This document shows, piece by piece, positions 26,742 to 36,796 of a stretch of 64,000 bases of DNA. Numbering within the stretch: the first letter of the stretch is position 1; every line of letters starts with the position of its first letter. Under the pieces are notes generated by a model. The model saw nothing but the letters and a program-made list of their open reading frames with translations. It searched no databases and was not told where the DNA came from. The stretch is from NCBI RefSeq assembly GCF_000717055.1, contig NZ_JNXI01000001.1, positions 537,107-601,106 of the forward strand, written 5' to 3'. The translations under genes and the position numbers were made by a program. Source of the DNA: Streptomyces iakyrus (GTDB lineage Bacteria > Actinomycetota > Actinomycetes > Streptomycetales > Streptomycetaceae).

Positions 26742-27031
26742 CAGGCCATTGTCGAGTCGGCCGTCGGGCCGGACGCGGGGCCGGCCGTCGAGCCGGAGGC
26801 GGGACCGGCCGTGGGGTCGGCCGGCTCCTCCGTCTCCCAGCGCAGCAGATCCCCCGGCTGGCACTCCAGCACCTCGCACAACGCGGCGAGGGTCGAGAAG
26901 CGGACCGCCTTGGCCCGGCCGTTCTTGAGGACCGCCAGGTTGGCGGGGGTGATGCCGACGCGTTCCGCCAGTTCACCCACGGACATCTTGCGTTTGGCCA
27001 GCATCACGTCGATGTCGACGGCGATGGGCAT
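26741..27031 (-). CDS. Small Cro/CI-type HTH regulator (YozG-like)
   Basis: 96 residues. The N-terminal 65 form a compact helix-turn-helix (VMLAKRKMSVGELAERVGIT, ANLAVLKNGRAKAVRFSTL) ending CQPGDLLRWE, the pattern of the YozG/HTH_26 family. The C-terminus is a Pro/Gly/Ser/Thr repeat (TAGPASGS-type). The ATG at 27031 overlaps the TGA of the upstream DUF2975 gene. Family members usually pair with a DUF2975 membrane protein and control their own operon; the palindrome at 27561-27577 is the likely site. Confidence 0.88.
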   Translation of the reverse strand: MPIAVDIDVMLAKRKMSVGELAERVGITPANLAVLKNGRAKAVRFSTLAALCEVLECQPGDLLRWETEEPADPTAGPASGSTAGPASGPTADSTMA

Positions 27032-27528
27032 CAGATGACCTCTTCCAGCTCGGCCTGCATCTGGGCCGCCTCGATGTCGCGCGCGACGGCCTGCGCGAGC
27101 AGCATCCGCAGCACGAGCACGATCAGGGCGACGCCCAGTACGGCCACGACGACCCCGCACAGCAGCAGGACCACCCCGGGAGCCACGGCCTCGCCCGGCG
27201 CGAGCACGACCGCGAGCGCGAAGACCAGCAGGGCGGCCGCCACGAACGCGCCGATCACGATGTGCACGTAGCGGAAGGCGGCGGTGGAGAACACCGTCCC
27301 GCGACGCACCATCGTCACCAGCCGCCACACGCAGACCACGACGACCTGGACCGTCACGATACCCAGAATCGTGATCACGAGGATCGGAGTGCGCAGATAC
27401 GCGTACTCGGGCCTGAGCCCGTTCATGTCGACGGCCAGCAGCGGCACCATCACCCCCTGCACGAACAACGACCCCGCGAGCAGCACCACGAGCACCCCGC
27501 GCAATCCCGCCACGGCCAGCTTCCCCAT
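27031..27528 (-). CDS. DUF2975 membrane protein
   Basis: 165 residues with four hydrophobic helices (about 8-30, 45-70, 88-112, 120-145) and a charged C-terminal helix (ARDIEAAQMQAELEEVI). ATG 27528 has GAAGGAG five bases upstream, which decides the start over the longer frame. It heads the operon DUF2975-HTH-GNAT, with one-base overlaps at both junctions. DUF2975 proteins are thought to act as membrane partners of the small HTH regulator, but the signal is unknown. Confidence 0.86.
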   Translation of the reverse strand: MGKLAVAGLRGVLVVLLAGSLFVQGVMVPLLAVDMNGLRPEYAYLRTPILVITILGIVTVQVVVVCVWRLVTMVRRGTVFSTAAFRYVHIVIGAFVAAALLVFALAVVLAPGEAVAPGVVLLLCGVVVAVLGVALIVLVLRMLLAQAVARDIEAAQMQAELEEVI

Positions 27529-27560
27529 CACCACTCCTTCGATCGAACCACGATGGAAAT

Positions 27561-27577
27561 CTATCGAAACTCGATAG
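27561..27577. promoter_or_regulatory. Palindromic operator candidate CTATCGA-AAC-TCGATAG
   Basis: A perfect seven-base inverted repeat with a three-base spacer, 33 bp upstream of the DUF2975 start and in the divergent gap to the GAF-ANTAR gene. A further GATCGAA half site lies at 27541. It is unusually A/T-rich for this genome. Likely bound by the small HTH protein of the operon (inference). Confidence 0.55.
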
Positions 27578-27695
27578 GCTTCGCAAGAAGGACCCGCAGG
27601 GAGGACGAACCCGGCATGCGGCTGCCGGGGTGTGCGACGCGTGACACCGTGGCAGGAGACATGCATGGCCAGCACTCGGACCGAGGAGGACGACA

Positions 27696-28385
27696 GTGGA
27701 CTGGCGCGTGTTCGCACGGGAGATGGCCTCCATGGCGCGTGACCTGCTCGCCCAGGACTCGGTCGGCGCCACGCTCGAGCACATCACCAGAGCGGCCAGG
27801 GAGCGCGTGCCGGGGTGCGACGCGGCCGGCGTCCTCCTCCTCCACGGCAAGAGCGTGGAGACACTGGCGCCCACCCATGATCTGGTCGTCGAGAGCGACC
27901 GGTTGCAGGAGCGCCTCACGGAGGGCCCCTGCTTCGACGCGGCCCGCGCGAGCACCGGTGAACGCGTGTTCCGCATCGCCGACTTCACGGCCGAGCAGCC
28001 CCGCTGGCCCGCCTACGCCGAGCAGGCACGCGACCTGGGCGTGGGCAGCATGATGGGCTTCCTGCTCTACACCGAGGACGAGGATCTCGGCGCGCTCGAC
28101 CTCTACTCGCACCGGCCGGGGGCCTTCACGGACGACAGCGAGACCGCCGGCTGGCTGCTGGCCTCACACGCGGCGATCGCCTTCTCCAGCGCGCGCAGCC
28201 ACGCCCAGATGGAGCAGGCCATGGCCACGCGCCACGCCATCGGCGAGGCCATGGGCATCCTCATGGGCAGCCACCGCCTCACCGAGGACCAGGCCTTCGA
28301 CGTGCTGCGCCGCTACTCCCAGGAGAAGAACGTCAAGCTGCGCGAGGTCGCCCGGCGGGTCTGCGAAGAAGGACGCCTGATCTGA
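27696..28385 (+). CDS. GAF-ANTAR domain RNA-binding antiterminator
   Basis: 229 residues. A GAF sensor covers about 10-155 (VGATLEHITRAARERVPGCDAAGVLL, TEGPCFDAAR, FLLYTEDEDLGALDLYS). An ANTAR domain covers about 168-225 (ATRHAIGEAMGILMGSHRLT, DQAFDVLRRYSQEKNVKLREVA), with the usual Ala/Ala/aromatic spacing. ANTAR proteins bind paired RNA hairpins and prevent termination; the target is not visible here. GTG 27696 is preceded by GAGGAGG six bases upstream. Divergent from the DUF2975 operon. Confidence 0.92.
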   Translation: MDWRVFAREMASMARDLLAQDSVGATLEHITRAARERVPGCDAAGVLLLHGKSVETLAPTHDLVVESDRLQERLTEGPCFDAARASTGERVFRIADFTAEQPRWPAYAEQARDLGVGSMMGFLLYTEDEDLGALDLYSHRPGAFTDDSETAGWLLASHAAIAFSSARSHAQMEQAMATRHAIGEAMGILMGSHRLTEDQAFDVLRRYSQEKNVKLREVARRVCEEGRLI

Positions 28386-28390
28386 CGGCT

Positions 28391-28417
28391 CCCCCAGCAC
28401 ACATTCTGAACTGGGGG
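28391..28417 (+). terminator. Hairpin after the ANTAR gene
   Basis: CCCCCAG pairs with CTGGGGG across a 13-base loop, starting six bases after the stop codon. The rest of the gap to the next gene (28418-28806) is A/T-richer than its surroundings (about 55% G+C by hand count over 28621-28680). It also holds a short inverted repeat TCACTC-AAGC-GAGTGA at 28579-28594. Confidence 0.5.
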
Positions 28418-28702
28418 AACCTGACCGGGTCGGCCCCCCGGGGGAGCGTCGCCAACCGGGCCTGCTGAGCGGGTCCCCCGCAGAACGGGGCTCTCACCTC
28501 CCGGGGGCCCTGTTGCGCGATTTTTCGCATGAGCAAGGTGAGCGGATTCGGCAATTCCCGAGGGTTGGCGAACGGAAGTCACTCAAGCGAGTGAATGCAT
28601 CGATCAAACGTCTCTGTGAACCGCATTAATGTTTCATTCTTCCTCACTCCCCCCGTGCATCTCTTCAGAGTTGGCGGCGCCAACGAAGAGCCGTGAGGCA
28701 TA

Positions 28703-28731
28703 GTGACACCTGTCAAAAATCCGCGTAGCCT
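28703..28731 (+). promoter_or_regulatory. Candidate housekeeping promoter for the XRE regulator
   Basis: GTGACA at 28703-28708 and TAGCCT at 28726-28731 are separated by 17 bp, close to the Streptomyces HrdB consensus (TTGAC-17-TAGRRT). The -10 box is 75 bp before the start codon. Confidence 0.5.
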
Positions 28732-28806
28732 TGCGAAACTGGTCGTCTTGAACACGGTCGAAAAGCCTGGCGGCGGTACGACCTGTGGCACCAGAAGGAG
28801 AAGTCC

Positions 28807-29661
28807 ATGCCCGATGCCGACCCGATGGTTTCCCGACACCGTCTGAGCTCAGAGCTTCAAGAGGCACGCAGAAAGGCGGGTTACACACAGCCTGATGTTG
28901 CTCGGGAGACGGGATGGTCCCTGTCGAAAGTCATGCGCTTGGAGTCAGGCAGGGTGAAGATCTCCATGACGGACCTCAAGGCACTGATCAGCTTCTACGG
29001 ACTCTCGCCCGAAGCCGCGAAGGATTTGCGTCGGGTGGCGGAGGAGGCGCGACGGCAGCCCTGGTGGTACGAGTACCGTTCCCTGCTGTCGGAAGGGTTT
29101 CAGTCCTACCTGGGCTACGAGGCGTCCGCGTCCGTGATCCGTAATTTCGAGGCGCTGTTCATCCCCGGCCTGTTGCAGACGGAGGAGTACGCGCACGTCG
29201 CCCTGCAGCAGTCCGTGGTCCCGGAGAAGGAGGAACTGCTCGACCTCCGTATGAAGCGCCAGGAACGCATGCTGAGTGAACCCAAAACCGAGCTGCGGTT
29301 CCTGATCGACGAGGCGGCGCTCCGACGCGTAGTGGGGACGGCCGAGTTGATGGAAGCCCAGATCCGGCATCTGCAACAGGTCAGCGCACTGGATCACGTG
29401 AGCATCGGGGTGGTGCCGTTCAGCAGCGGCCTCTACCCACTGCTGCGTTCACCGTATGTCATCTTCGAGTTCGCCAAAGCCGATCAGGAACGGGTGGTGT
29501 ACCTCGAGAATCCCGACGGAAGTGTCATCCTCAACAACAAGGCGATCGTCGGCGTGCAACGGAGCGTCGAGACCTATCTCGAAGCCTTCTGGGAAATCGA
29601 GAACCGCTACGCCCAGCCCATCACCGAGTGGAGTTCACAACATTCTCAGGTCGCGGCATAG
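28807..29661 (+). CDS. XRE-family regulator with DUF5753 domain
   Basis: 284 residues. HTH at about 13-65 (SSELQEARRKAGYTQPDVAR, TGWSLSKVMRLESGRVKISM), then the DUF5753 domain with FIPGLLQTEEYAHVAL, FLIDEAALRRVVG, VGVVPFS-type segment and VYLENPDGSVIL. This is the large Streptomyces WhiJ-like family, normally encoded with a small DUF397 protein. ATG 28807 follows GAAGGAG at six bases. Here the DUF397 gene is on the opposite strand and overlaps the 3' end by 16 bp. Target genes unknown. Confidence 0.92.
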   Translation: MPDADPMVSRHRLSSELQEARRKAGYTQPDVARETGWSLSKVMRLESGRVKISMTDLKALISFYGLSPEAAKDLRRVAEEARRQPWWYEYRSLLSEGFQSYLGYEASASVIRNFEALFIPGLLQTEEYAHVALQQSVVPEKEELLDLRMKRQERMLSEPKTELRFLIDEAALRRVVGTAELMEAQIRHLQQVSALDHVSIGVVPFSSGLYPLLRSPYVIFEFAKADQERVVYLENPDGSVILNNKAIVGVQRSVETYLEAFWEIENRYAQPITEWSSQHSQVAA

Positions 29662-29837
29662 CGGGAAAGAGAATCGACAAAATATGCCCACGCCGTGGAA
29701 CCGACCGAGAAACAGGGACCTCCGGAAACTTTCGAATCCCTGACCATGACGGGACAACCTAAAGCGACTTCGACGCAGTTCTCACCGCCACTGGCGGAAC
29801 TCCTCCGCCACTCCGATGTCGGATCCGGAAAGGTCAC
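29646..29837 (-). CDS. DUF397 protein (partner of WhiJ-like regulators), inverted
   Basis: 63 residues from GTG 29837. The DUF397 signature is clear: SEWRRSSASGGENCVEVA, then VMVRDSKVSGG and STAWAYFVDSLS. The start follows GGGGGAG very closely (two bases); longer frames upstream do not match the family. DUF397 proteins usually lie directly after an XRE-DUF5753 gene on the same strand. Here it converges on that gene and the two coding ends overlap at 29646-29661. DUF397 proteins are thought to act as antagonists or partners of the regulator. Confidence 0.85.
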   Translation of the reverse strand: MTFPDPTSEWRRSSASGGENCVEVALGCPVMVRDSKVSGGPCFSVGSTAWAYFVDSLSRYAAT

Positions 29838-30066
29838 GACTCCCCCAATCCCGCACTGCGGCACCGACGGCACCGTCAGGCCGCCGGCCGTCAGTATGAC
29901 GGCCGGAGCCATGACTGCCAAGGCCGCCGAATACCGATGACCTAGCGTCTTTTCGGCCAAGAACAGCAAGAACAAGAAGGGGAGCGCTCGGTCAGCCGGC
30001 AAGCATCGTCCGAGTACTCCCCCACCGCGAAGTAACCTCGTCCACTCGACTCAACCAGGAAGCCTC

Positions 30067-30141
30067 ATGGCAGACAATAACGCGAGTTGTGTCACCGGCC
30101 TGGCCCCGCGAATAGAGAACCCGGGCGGAGGTACGTCATGA
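30067..30141 (+). CDS. 24-codon ORF coupled to the next gene
   Basis: ATG 30067 opens a 24-residue frame (MADNNASCVTGLAPRIENPG, then GGTS) preceded by AGGAAG four bases upstream. Its TGA overlaps the ATG of the membrane protein (ATGA at 30138-30141), and it contains the ribosome site of that gene. It could be a leader peptide or a small secreted/ribosomal product with one Cys; it resembles nothing I know. The 229 bp upstream (29838-30066) shows no other gene. Confidence 0.4.
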   Translation: MADNNASCVTGLAPRIENPGGGTS

Positions 30142-30350
30142 CTCAGGTGCCGCCTCCTCCGGCCGGAGGCCTGTCGCAACGGGCCCTGCTCATCGTCATC
30201 GCCTTGCTGACCGGCCTGCTCACCGGCCTGGCGGCGGGCGTACTGGCCGTACTCCTGCACGCGACGATCCTCGGCGCGGCCACCTGGGCAGGGGGCACCT
30301 TCATCGCCATCACCATGCTGCTGTTCAAGATCTGCGAGCTCTTGCGGTGA
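30138..30350 (+). CDS. Small two-helix membrane protein (70 aa)
   Basis: Begins MTQVPPPPAGGLSQRALLIV. Two hydrophobic helices (about 13-37 and 42-62) are joined by a short turn, with a short charged end KICELLR. ATG 30138 has GGAGG six bases upstream and overlaps the stop of a 24-codon ORF. I recall similar small proteins scattered in Streptomyces accessory regions, function unknown. Confidence 0.65.
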   Translation: MTQVPPPPAGGLSQRALLIVIALLTGLLTGLAAGVLAVLLHATILGAATWAGGTFIAITMLLFKICELLR

Positions 30351-30358
30351 ACGGGTGG

Positions 30359-30384
30359 GGCTGAGCCAAGGCTTTGGCACAGCC
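30359..30384 (+). terminator. Hairpin after the small membrane protein
   Basis: GGCTG-A-GCCAA pairs with TTGGC-A-CAGCC around a four-base loop, nine bases after the stop codon at 30350. Confidence 0.5.
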
Positions 30385-30444
30385 GATGAGTTTCTGGCTC
30401 GCGGCCGGTCCAAGCTCGTGACACCTTTCGGAAAGGACACCGCC

Positions 30445-31050
30445 ATGTCGGAGCTTCTCGTCGACTTCATCACCTCGCTCGACGGCTACGCCTCGGGACA
30501 GGGATGGCCCGGGTTCTGGGGCCTCGAGGGCCCGGAGTACCTCGCATGGCTCGGCGAGCAGCCCGAGGCCACCTACCTGATGGGAGCGAACACGTACCGC
30601 CTGATGTCGGGCTTCGCCGCAGGCGAGGTCCCGGAGGGCCAAGACGAGTTCAGGCCCGAAGAAGAGGCGTCCGTCGACGAGCTCACGCAAGCGTCCAAGG
30701 TGGTGTTCTCCTCCTCACTCGAGGAGCCACTGACATGGGCCAACTCCACGCTCGTCCGCGACGACGCCGTCGAGGCGGTCCGCGCCATGAAGTCGAGCGG
30801 CTCGGGGCTCCTCAGCACGATCGGCAGCCTCAGCCTGTGCCGCTCCCTGCTACGAGCCGGACTCGTCGACCGCTTCCGGGTCGTGATGTTCCCGGTGATC
30901 ACCGGGGCCACGGGCGAGGAACGCATCTACGACGGCTATCCGGACGTTGCCCTCGAAATGGTCGAGCACCGCACCTTCGACGGCCGCATCCAGCTGGTCG
31001 AGTACAAGCCCCGTGTGCTCGAACACCCGCCGCTCGGCGCCCCTGCGTGA
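30445..31050 (+). CDS. RibD C-terminal / dihydrofolate reductase-like protein
   Basis: 201 residues, NADPH-dependent reductase fold. Landmarks: LLVDFITSLDGYASG, YLMGANTYRLM, KVVFSSSLEEPLTW, LLSTIGSLSLCRSLL (the normal form has a Gly-Gly-Ser here) and VDRFRVVMFPVITG. ATG 30445 has AAAGGA seven bases upstream, which decides it over the longer frame from 30355. The substrate is unknown; most members of this group are uncharacterised and usually stand alone. Confidence 0.88.
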   Translation: MSELLVDFITSLDGYASGQGWPGFWGLEGPEYLAWLGEQPEATYLMGANTYRLMSGFAAGEVPEGQDEFRPEEEASVDELTQASKVVFSSSLEEPLTWANSTLVRDDAVEAVRAMKSSGSGLLSTIGSLSLCRSLLRAGLVDRFRVVMFPVITGATGEERIYDGYPDVALEMVEHRTFDGRIQLVEYKPRVLEHPPLGAPA

Positions 31051-31110
31051 CGTGGCCCGGCCCGCCGGTCCTCCGACTGGCACGGGTCTTCGACGGGCTC
31101 AACGACCTGC

Positions 31111-31677
31111 TCAGTAGCTGACAGTGCGGTTGAAGCTGGTGATGTTGAGTTTGATGCCCTCCACGGTCTTGAGCGTCGTGGGGAACTCACCCTCGGCGGT
31201 CTGGCCAGGTTGCACGTCGGTCTCCACTTGCGAGCCGTTCGCCACGCGAGTGCCGTCGGCGTCGACCGCCTCCCACTCCCATGAATAGTTGGACTTCTCG
31301 CTGCTGCTGTTCTTGATCGTCCAAACGAGCCAGATATTGGTGATACCGGCTTCTGAGCGGTCGTCCAGCTCGAAACTGGTGAGGTCGGCCCGTTCACCCT
31401 GGGGTGCCCGCGTCTGCTCCTGCGCCGTCTTCGTGGTGGGGGTCCGTGTGGACGCAGGAGTCGTGCTCTCATCGTCATCGCCCAGCGCGACCACCAGCAC
31501 GACAATGAGGATGACGATCACTGCCGCCAAGGCGCCCACACACCCCCAAAGACAGCCACGCCTCCGCTGCTTCTTCTGCGGCGGCTCAGGCGGAGATGTC
31601 CAATGCCCGGAAGGGGGAGAACCATCGCCCGGACCTCCCCACCGAGGCCCGCTAGCAGGCGGCTCACTCGCTGCCAT
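31111..31677 (-). CDS. Membrane-anchored extracellular beta-domain protein (DUF4352/FxLYD-like)
   Basis: 188 residues. A Pro/Gly-rich cytoplasmic head (1-33) and a basic KKQRRRG stop precede one transmembrane helix at about 42-66. A Ser/Thr linker and an outer beta-sandwich-like domain of about 90 residues follow (ELDDRSEAGITNIWLVWTIK, ADGTRVANGSQVETDVQPGQ). The layout resembles Streptomyces proteins carrying DUF4352-type domains, function unknown. The 303 bp behind the start (31678-31980) hold no gene or structure I recognise. Confidence 0.68.
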   Translation of the reverse strand: MAASEPPASGPRWGGPGDGSPPSGHWTSPPEPPQKKQRRRGCLWGCVGALAAVIVILIVVLVVALGDDDESTTPASTRTPTTKTAQEQTRAPQGERADLTSFELDDRSEAGITNIWLVWTIKNSSSEKSNYSWEWEAVDADGTRVANGSQVETDVQPGQTAEGEFPTTLKTVEGIKLNITSFNRTVSY

Positions 31678-31980
31678 GTCGCCTCCTCCGTAGCGGATAC
31701 CGCCACGCTAGGAAGCTGTGAGCCACCCCGCGAACGGAGAGCAGCCACTCAGGCGACAGCCGTCGCGTCCAGCCCTCCAAGGAGTAGTGGCGCTCAGACC
31801 CACTCCACCTCGGACTGAATCCCGGAAGAGCCTCCAGTAAGCGGCAGAGGCGTTCTCGAGGTGTCCCGAGCGAGCCCCTGCCGCCTGCCCTCAGAGCCGA
31901 CCGCCCTCAGCACCGCCGTCCTGTCGTCCTAGCCGATGTCCGACAAGGCGTCGACGGTGCGCCGCAACGCGTCGCTCACC

Positions 31981-33945
<1,965 letters not shown>

Positions 33946-34032
33946 GTCGCGCACCTTCGTGAGCTGGACTGAACTGACAGGGGTGACCATCCAGACTAAC
34001 GCGATCGCGGGGCGCCTCCGTACGCCGGAAGG

Positions 34033-35538
34033 TCAGAGGTCCGTCGCACCGTCCTTGATCCCGTCCCAGACCCCGGGCAGTTCGGCCTCCACGCGGACCG
34101 CCCGCTGCTCCTCGCGCTCGTGGAGCAGGCCGTAGGTGAAGGCGCTCTCCCCCGCGGCGTGGGCGACCGCCGACAGCTCGCGCAGGGTCTGGCGGGCCAT
34201 CACGCTGTCCTGGTGTTCGCCGAGCAGGTTCTGCAGCGCCTTCATGGACTTGACCATGGTCTTGGCCCGCTTGCCGAGGACGGGCTCGGCCGCCTCCGCG
34301 GCGTAGCGGGTGCGCTTGGTCTTCTTGCGGGCCTCGTGCAGCGCGACGTCCCGGTCGGTGCCGGGCTCCAGGTCCGCCGCCCGCCGGATCAGCCCGGACA
34401 CCTTGCGGAAGTCCTTCCGTACGGCCTTGGCGATCGGCTTGCGGGGCGCCTTGCCGGCCGCCTTCAGCAGCGGTGGGTCGGCGATCAGCGCGTCCAGGGT
34501 GTCGAGGAGGGTCAGGTAGCGGCGGGAGTCCAGGACGCCGAGGAGGTGGCCGCGGGCCCCTCGGTGCTCGGCGCTGGACCAGGAGTGCAGGCGTTCCGCG
34601 ACCGGGCCGCGGACCAGACTGTCGGGCACCTCGTCGAGGGCCGCGGTCAGCCGGTCGGTCAGCACCTCGCGGTCCCGGTCCAGGCCCAGCTCGCCGGCGA
34701 GCCACTTCAGCTCGTCGCCGACGGGGTCGGTGACGGTCCGGTCGAGGATCTTGCCGAACGATTTGAAGGTGCTGCGCAGCCGGCGGGTCGCCACGCGCAT
34801 GCTGTGCACGGAGTCCTCGGCGTCCCGGCGCACGGCGGGGTCGAGCTCGACGATGGCGTCCCGCTGGGTGCGCACGTAGGCGAGCACGTGGTCCGCGGCG
34901 GTCACCGGTTCCCGGGCTGGCGGGGTCCCGCGCCGCTTGCCCGGTGCCGTCTCCTCCAGGGCGCGGGCCAGCTTCGACGACGACGCCGAGGGCCGTACGC
35001 CCGCCTTGCGCAGCCGCTTCTCCACCTTGTCGAGGAGGGCCGGGTCTCCCCCGTCGGCGAGCTCCACCTCGATCTCGGTCCACCGCGCCTGTCCGCCGCG
35101 CCCGGTGAGCCGCTCGGCGTGCACGGTGTCCACGCTCACCTCGGCGAGCAGCCGGCGGTCCGCGTCGAGCAGATGGCGTACGTCGCGGTCGGAGCGCAGC
35201 CGGACCACCGGCAGCAGCTCGCCGTCGCGGACCCGGGAACGGACCAGCGCGGCGAGGTCGTCGGGGAGGGTGTCGGAGAGCGGGGCGTGGATCTCGTCGC
35301 GGACGCCCGGGGCGACCGGGAACTTCAGATGCCAGCCGGCGTCGGAACCGCCGGTGCGGCGGCGCAGGGTGACGGACGACGCCGCGAGGCGTTCGTCACC
35401 GGTGTCGTAGTAGGTGGCGTCGAGGTGGGCCACACCCTTGTCGACGACGGCCGCGACCCCGGTGACTCCGGTCAGGTCGGGCAGTCCGGCATCCGCCGAC
35501 TCGTACTTCCGCTCGATCTCGCGCTTGCTGTCCGCCAT
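34033..35538 (-). CDS. CYTH-CHAD domain protein
   Basis: 501 residues. The N-terminal CYTH triphosphate-tunnel domain has the ExExK signature EIERK at residues 7-11 and further acidic/basic strand motifs (ATYYDTGDERL, LRRRTGGSDAGWHLKFP, WTEIEVELADG). The C-terminal CHAD domain (about 220-490) is helical and rich in conserved His/Arg (DSVHSMRVATRRLRSTFKSF, HEARKKTKRTRYAAEA). CHAD binds polyphosphate and CYTH can hydrolyse triphosphates, so a polyphosphate-related role is likely. It lies between the radical SAM gene and rodA on the same strand, with short gaps. Confidence 0.94.
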   Translation of the reverse strand: MADSKREIERKYESADAGLPDLTGVTGVAAVVDKGVAHLDATYYDTGDERLAASSVTLRRRTGGSDAGWHLKFPVAPGVRDEIHAPLSDTLPDDLAALVRSRVRDGELLPVVRLRSDRDVRHLLDADRRLLAEVSVDTVHAERLTGRGGQARWTEIEVELADGGDPALLDKVEKRLRKAGVRPSASSSKLARALEETAPGKRRGTPPAREPVTAADHVLAYVRTQRDAIVELDPAVRRDAEDSVHSMRVATRRLRSTFKSFGKILDRTVTDPVGDELKWLAGELGLDRDREVLTDRLTAALDEVPDSLVRGPVAERLHSWSSAEHRGARGHLLGVLDSRRYLTLLDTLDALIADPPLLKAAGKAPRKPIAKAVRKDFRKVSGLIRRAADLEPGTDRDVALHEARKKTKRTRYAAEAAEPVLGKRAKTMVKSMKALQNLLGEHQDSVMARQTLRELSAVAHAAGESAFTYGLLHEREEQRAVRVEAELPGVWDGIKDGATDL

Positions 35539-35593
35539 GCAGCGAATCTAGTCGGCCGGGGCGCGGGGCGGCAGAGGGCCACCCCGCGCGGCG

Positions 35594-36796
35594 TCAGGCC
35601 GACATCGGTCGTTGCACCCGGATCGACTGGAGCAGCCCGACCGCTATCCACACGGCGAACATCGATGATCCGCCGTAGGACACGAACGGCAGGGGCAGGC
35701 CGGTGACCGGCATGATGCCGAGCGTCATGCCGACGTTCTCGAACGTCTGGAAGGCGAACCAGGCGACGATGCCGGCGGCCACGATGGTGCCGTAGAGGTC
35801 CGTGGTCTCCCGGGCGATGCGGCAGGCCCGCCACAGGACAATGCCGAGCAGCAGGATGATCAGGCCGCCGCCGAGGAAGCCCAGCTCCTCACCTGCCACG
35901 GTGAAGACGAAGTCCGTCTGCTGTTCGGGGACGAACTGGCCGGTGGTCTGCGAGCCGTGGAAGAGGCCGGAGCCGGTCAGGCCTCCCGAACCGATGGCGA
36001 TGCGGGCCTGGTTGGTGTTGTAGCCGACACCGGCCGGGTCGAGTGCGGGGTTGGCGAAGGCGGCGAAGCGGGCGATCTGGTAGTCGTCGAGCACCCCGAG
36101 CTGCCAGACGGTGACCGCGCCGAGGGTGCCGGCGCCGAGCAGGCCGAACACCCAGCGGTTGGACGCCCCGGAGGCCAGCAGCACGCCGAGCACGATGATG
36201 ACCATCACCATGACCGACCCGAGGTCGGGCATCAGCATGACGATCAGCATGGGGACGGCGGCCAGACCGAGGGCCTGCACGACCGTGCGGTGGTCGGGGT
36301 ACTGCTTGTCGCCCGCGTCGACCCGGGCCGCCAGCAGCATCGCCATGCCCAGGATGATCGTGACCTTGACGAACTCCGAGGGCTGGAGCGAGAAGCCGCC
36401 GGGCAGCTTGATCCAGGAGTGGGCGCCGTTGATCGTGGACCCGAGCGGGGTCAGCACCAGCAGGATCAGCAGCACGGAGAAGCCGTAGAGGACGGGCACG
36501 GCCGTGCGCAGGGCGCGGTGGCCGAGCCAGACCGTGCCGGCCATCAGCGCGAGGCCGATACCGGTGTTCAGGAGGTGCCGGACGAGGAAGTAGTACGGGT
36601 CGCCCTGGTTGAGTTCCGTGCGGTTGCGGGTGGCCGAGTAGACGAGGAGCGTGCCGAGCAGCGACAGGACCGTCGCCGACAGCAGGATCGGCCAGTCGAG
36701 CCGCCGCACCACAGAGTCGCGGGCCAGCAGCCGCGTCCAGCCGGAGCGCTCGGGCCCGTAGCCGGAGACCTGGAAGCTGTTCACACCGCCGGTCAT
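35594..36796 (-). CDS. rodA: RodA/FtsW family SEDS glycosyltransferase
   Basis: 400 residues, polytopic, about ten transmembrane helices. This is the peptidoglycan polymerase that works with the class B PBP encoded just upstream. Landmarks: NQGDPYYFLVRHLLN, GFSLQPSEFVKVTIILGMAM, MLMPDLGSVMVMVIIVLG, TDFVFTVAGEELGFLGG, GLPLPFVSYGGSSMF. ATG 36796 overlaps the PBP stop (ATGA) and has GGAGG eight bases upstream; GTG 36805 is in frame but less likely. In Streptomyces this locus mainly serves sporulation wall synthesis (known for the mre cluster). Confidence 0.95.
   Translation of the reverse strand: MTGGVNSFQVSGYGPERSGWTRLLARDSVVRRLDWPILLSATVLSLLGTLLVYSATRNRTELNQGDPYYFLVRHLLNTGIGLALMAGTVWLGHRALRTAVPVLYGFSVLLILLVLTPLGSTINGAHSWIKLPGGFSLQPSEFVKVTIILGMAMLLAARVDAGDKQYPDHRTVVQALGLAAVPMLIVMLMPDLGSVMVMVIIVLGVLLASGASNRWVFGLLGAGTLGAVTVWQLGVLDDYQIARFAAFANPALDPAGVGYNTNQARIAIGSGGLTGSGLFHGSQTTGQFVPEQQTDFVFTVAGEELGFLGGGLIILLLGIVLWRACRIARETTDLYGTIVAAGIVAWFAFQTFENVGMTLGIMPVTGLPLPFVSYGGSSMFAVWIAVGLLQSIRVQRPMSA

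Noticed and set aside
31920..31980. A short reading frame (VSDALRRTVDALSDIG) after the radical SAM gene
   Set aside because: Only 16 residues, no ribosome site and no family; not enough to call a gene or a remnant.
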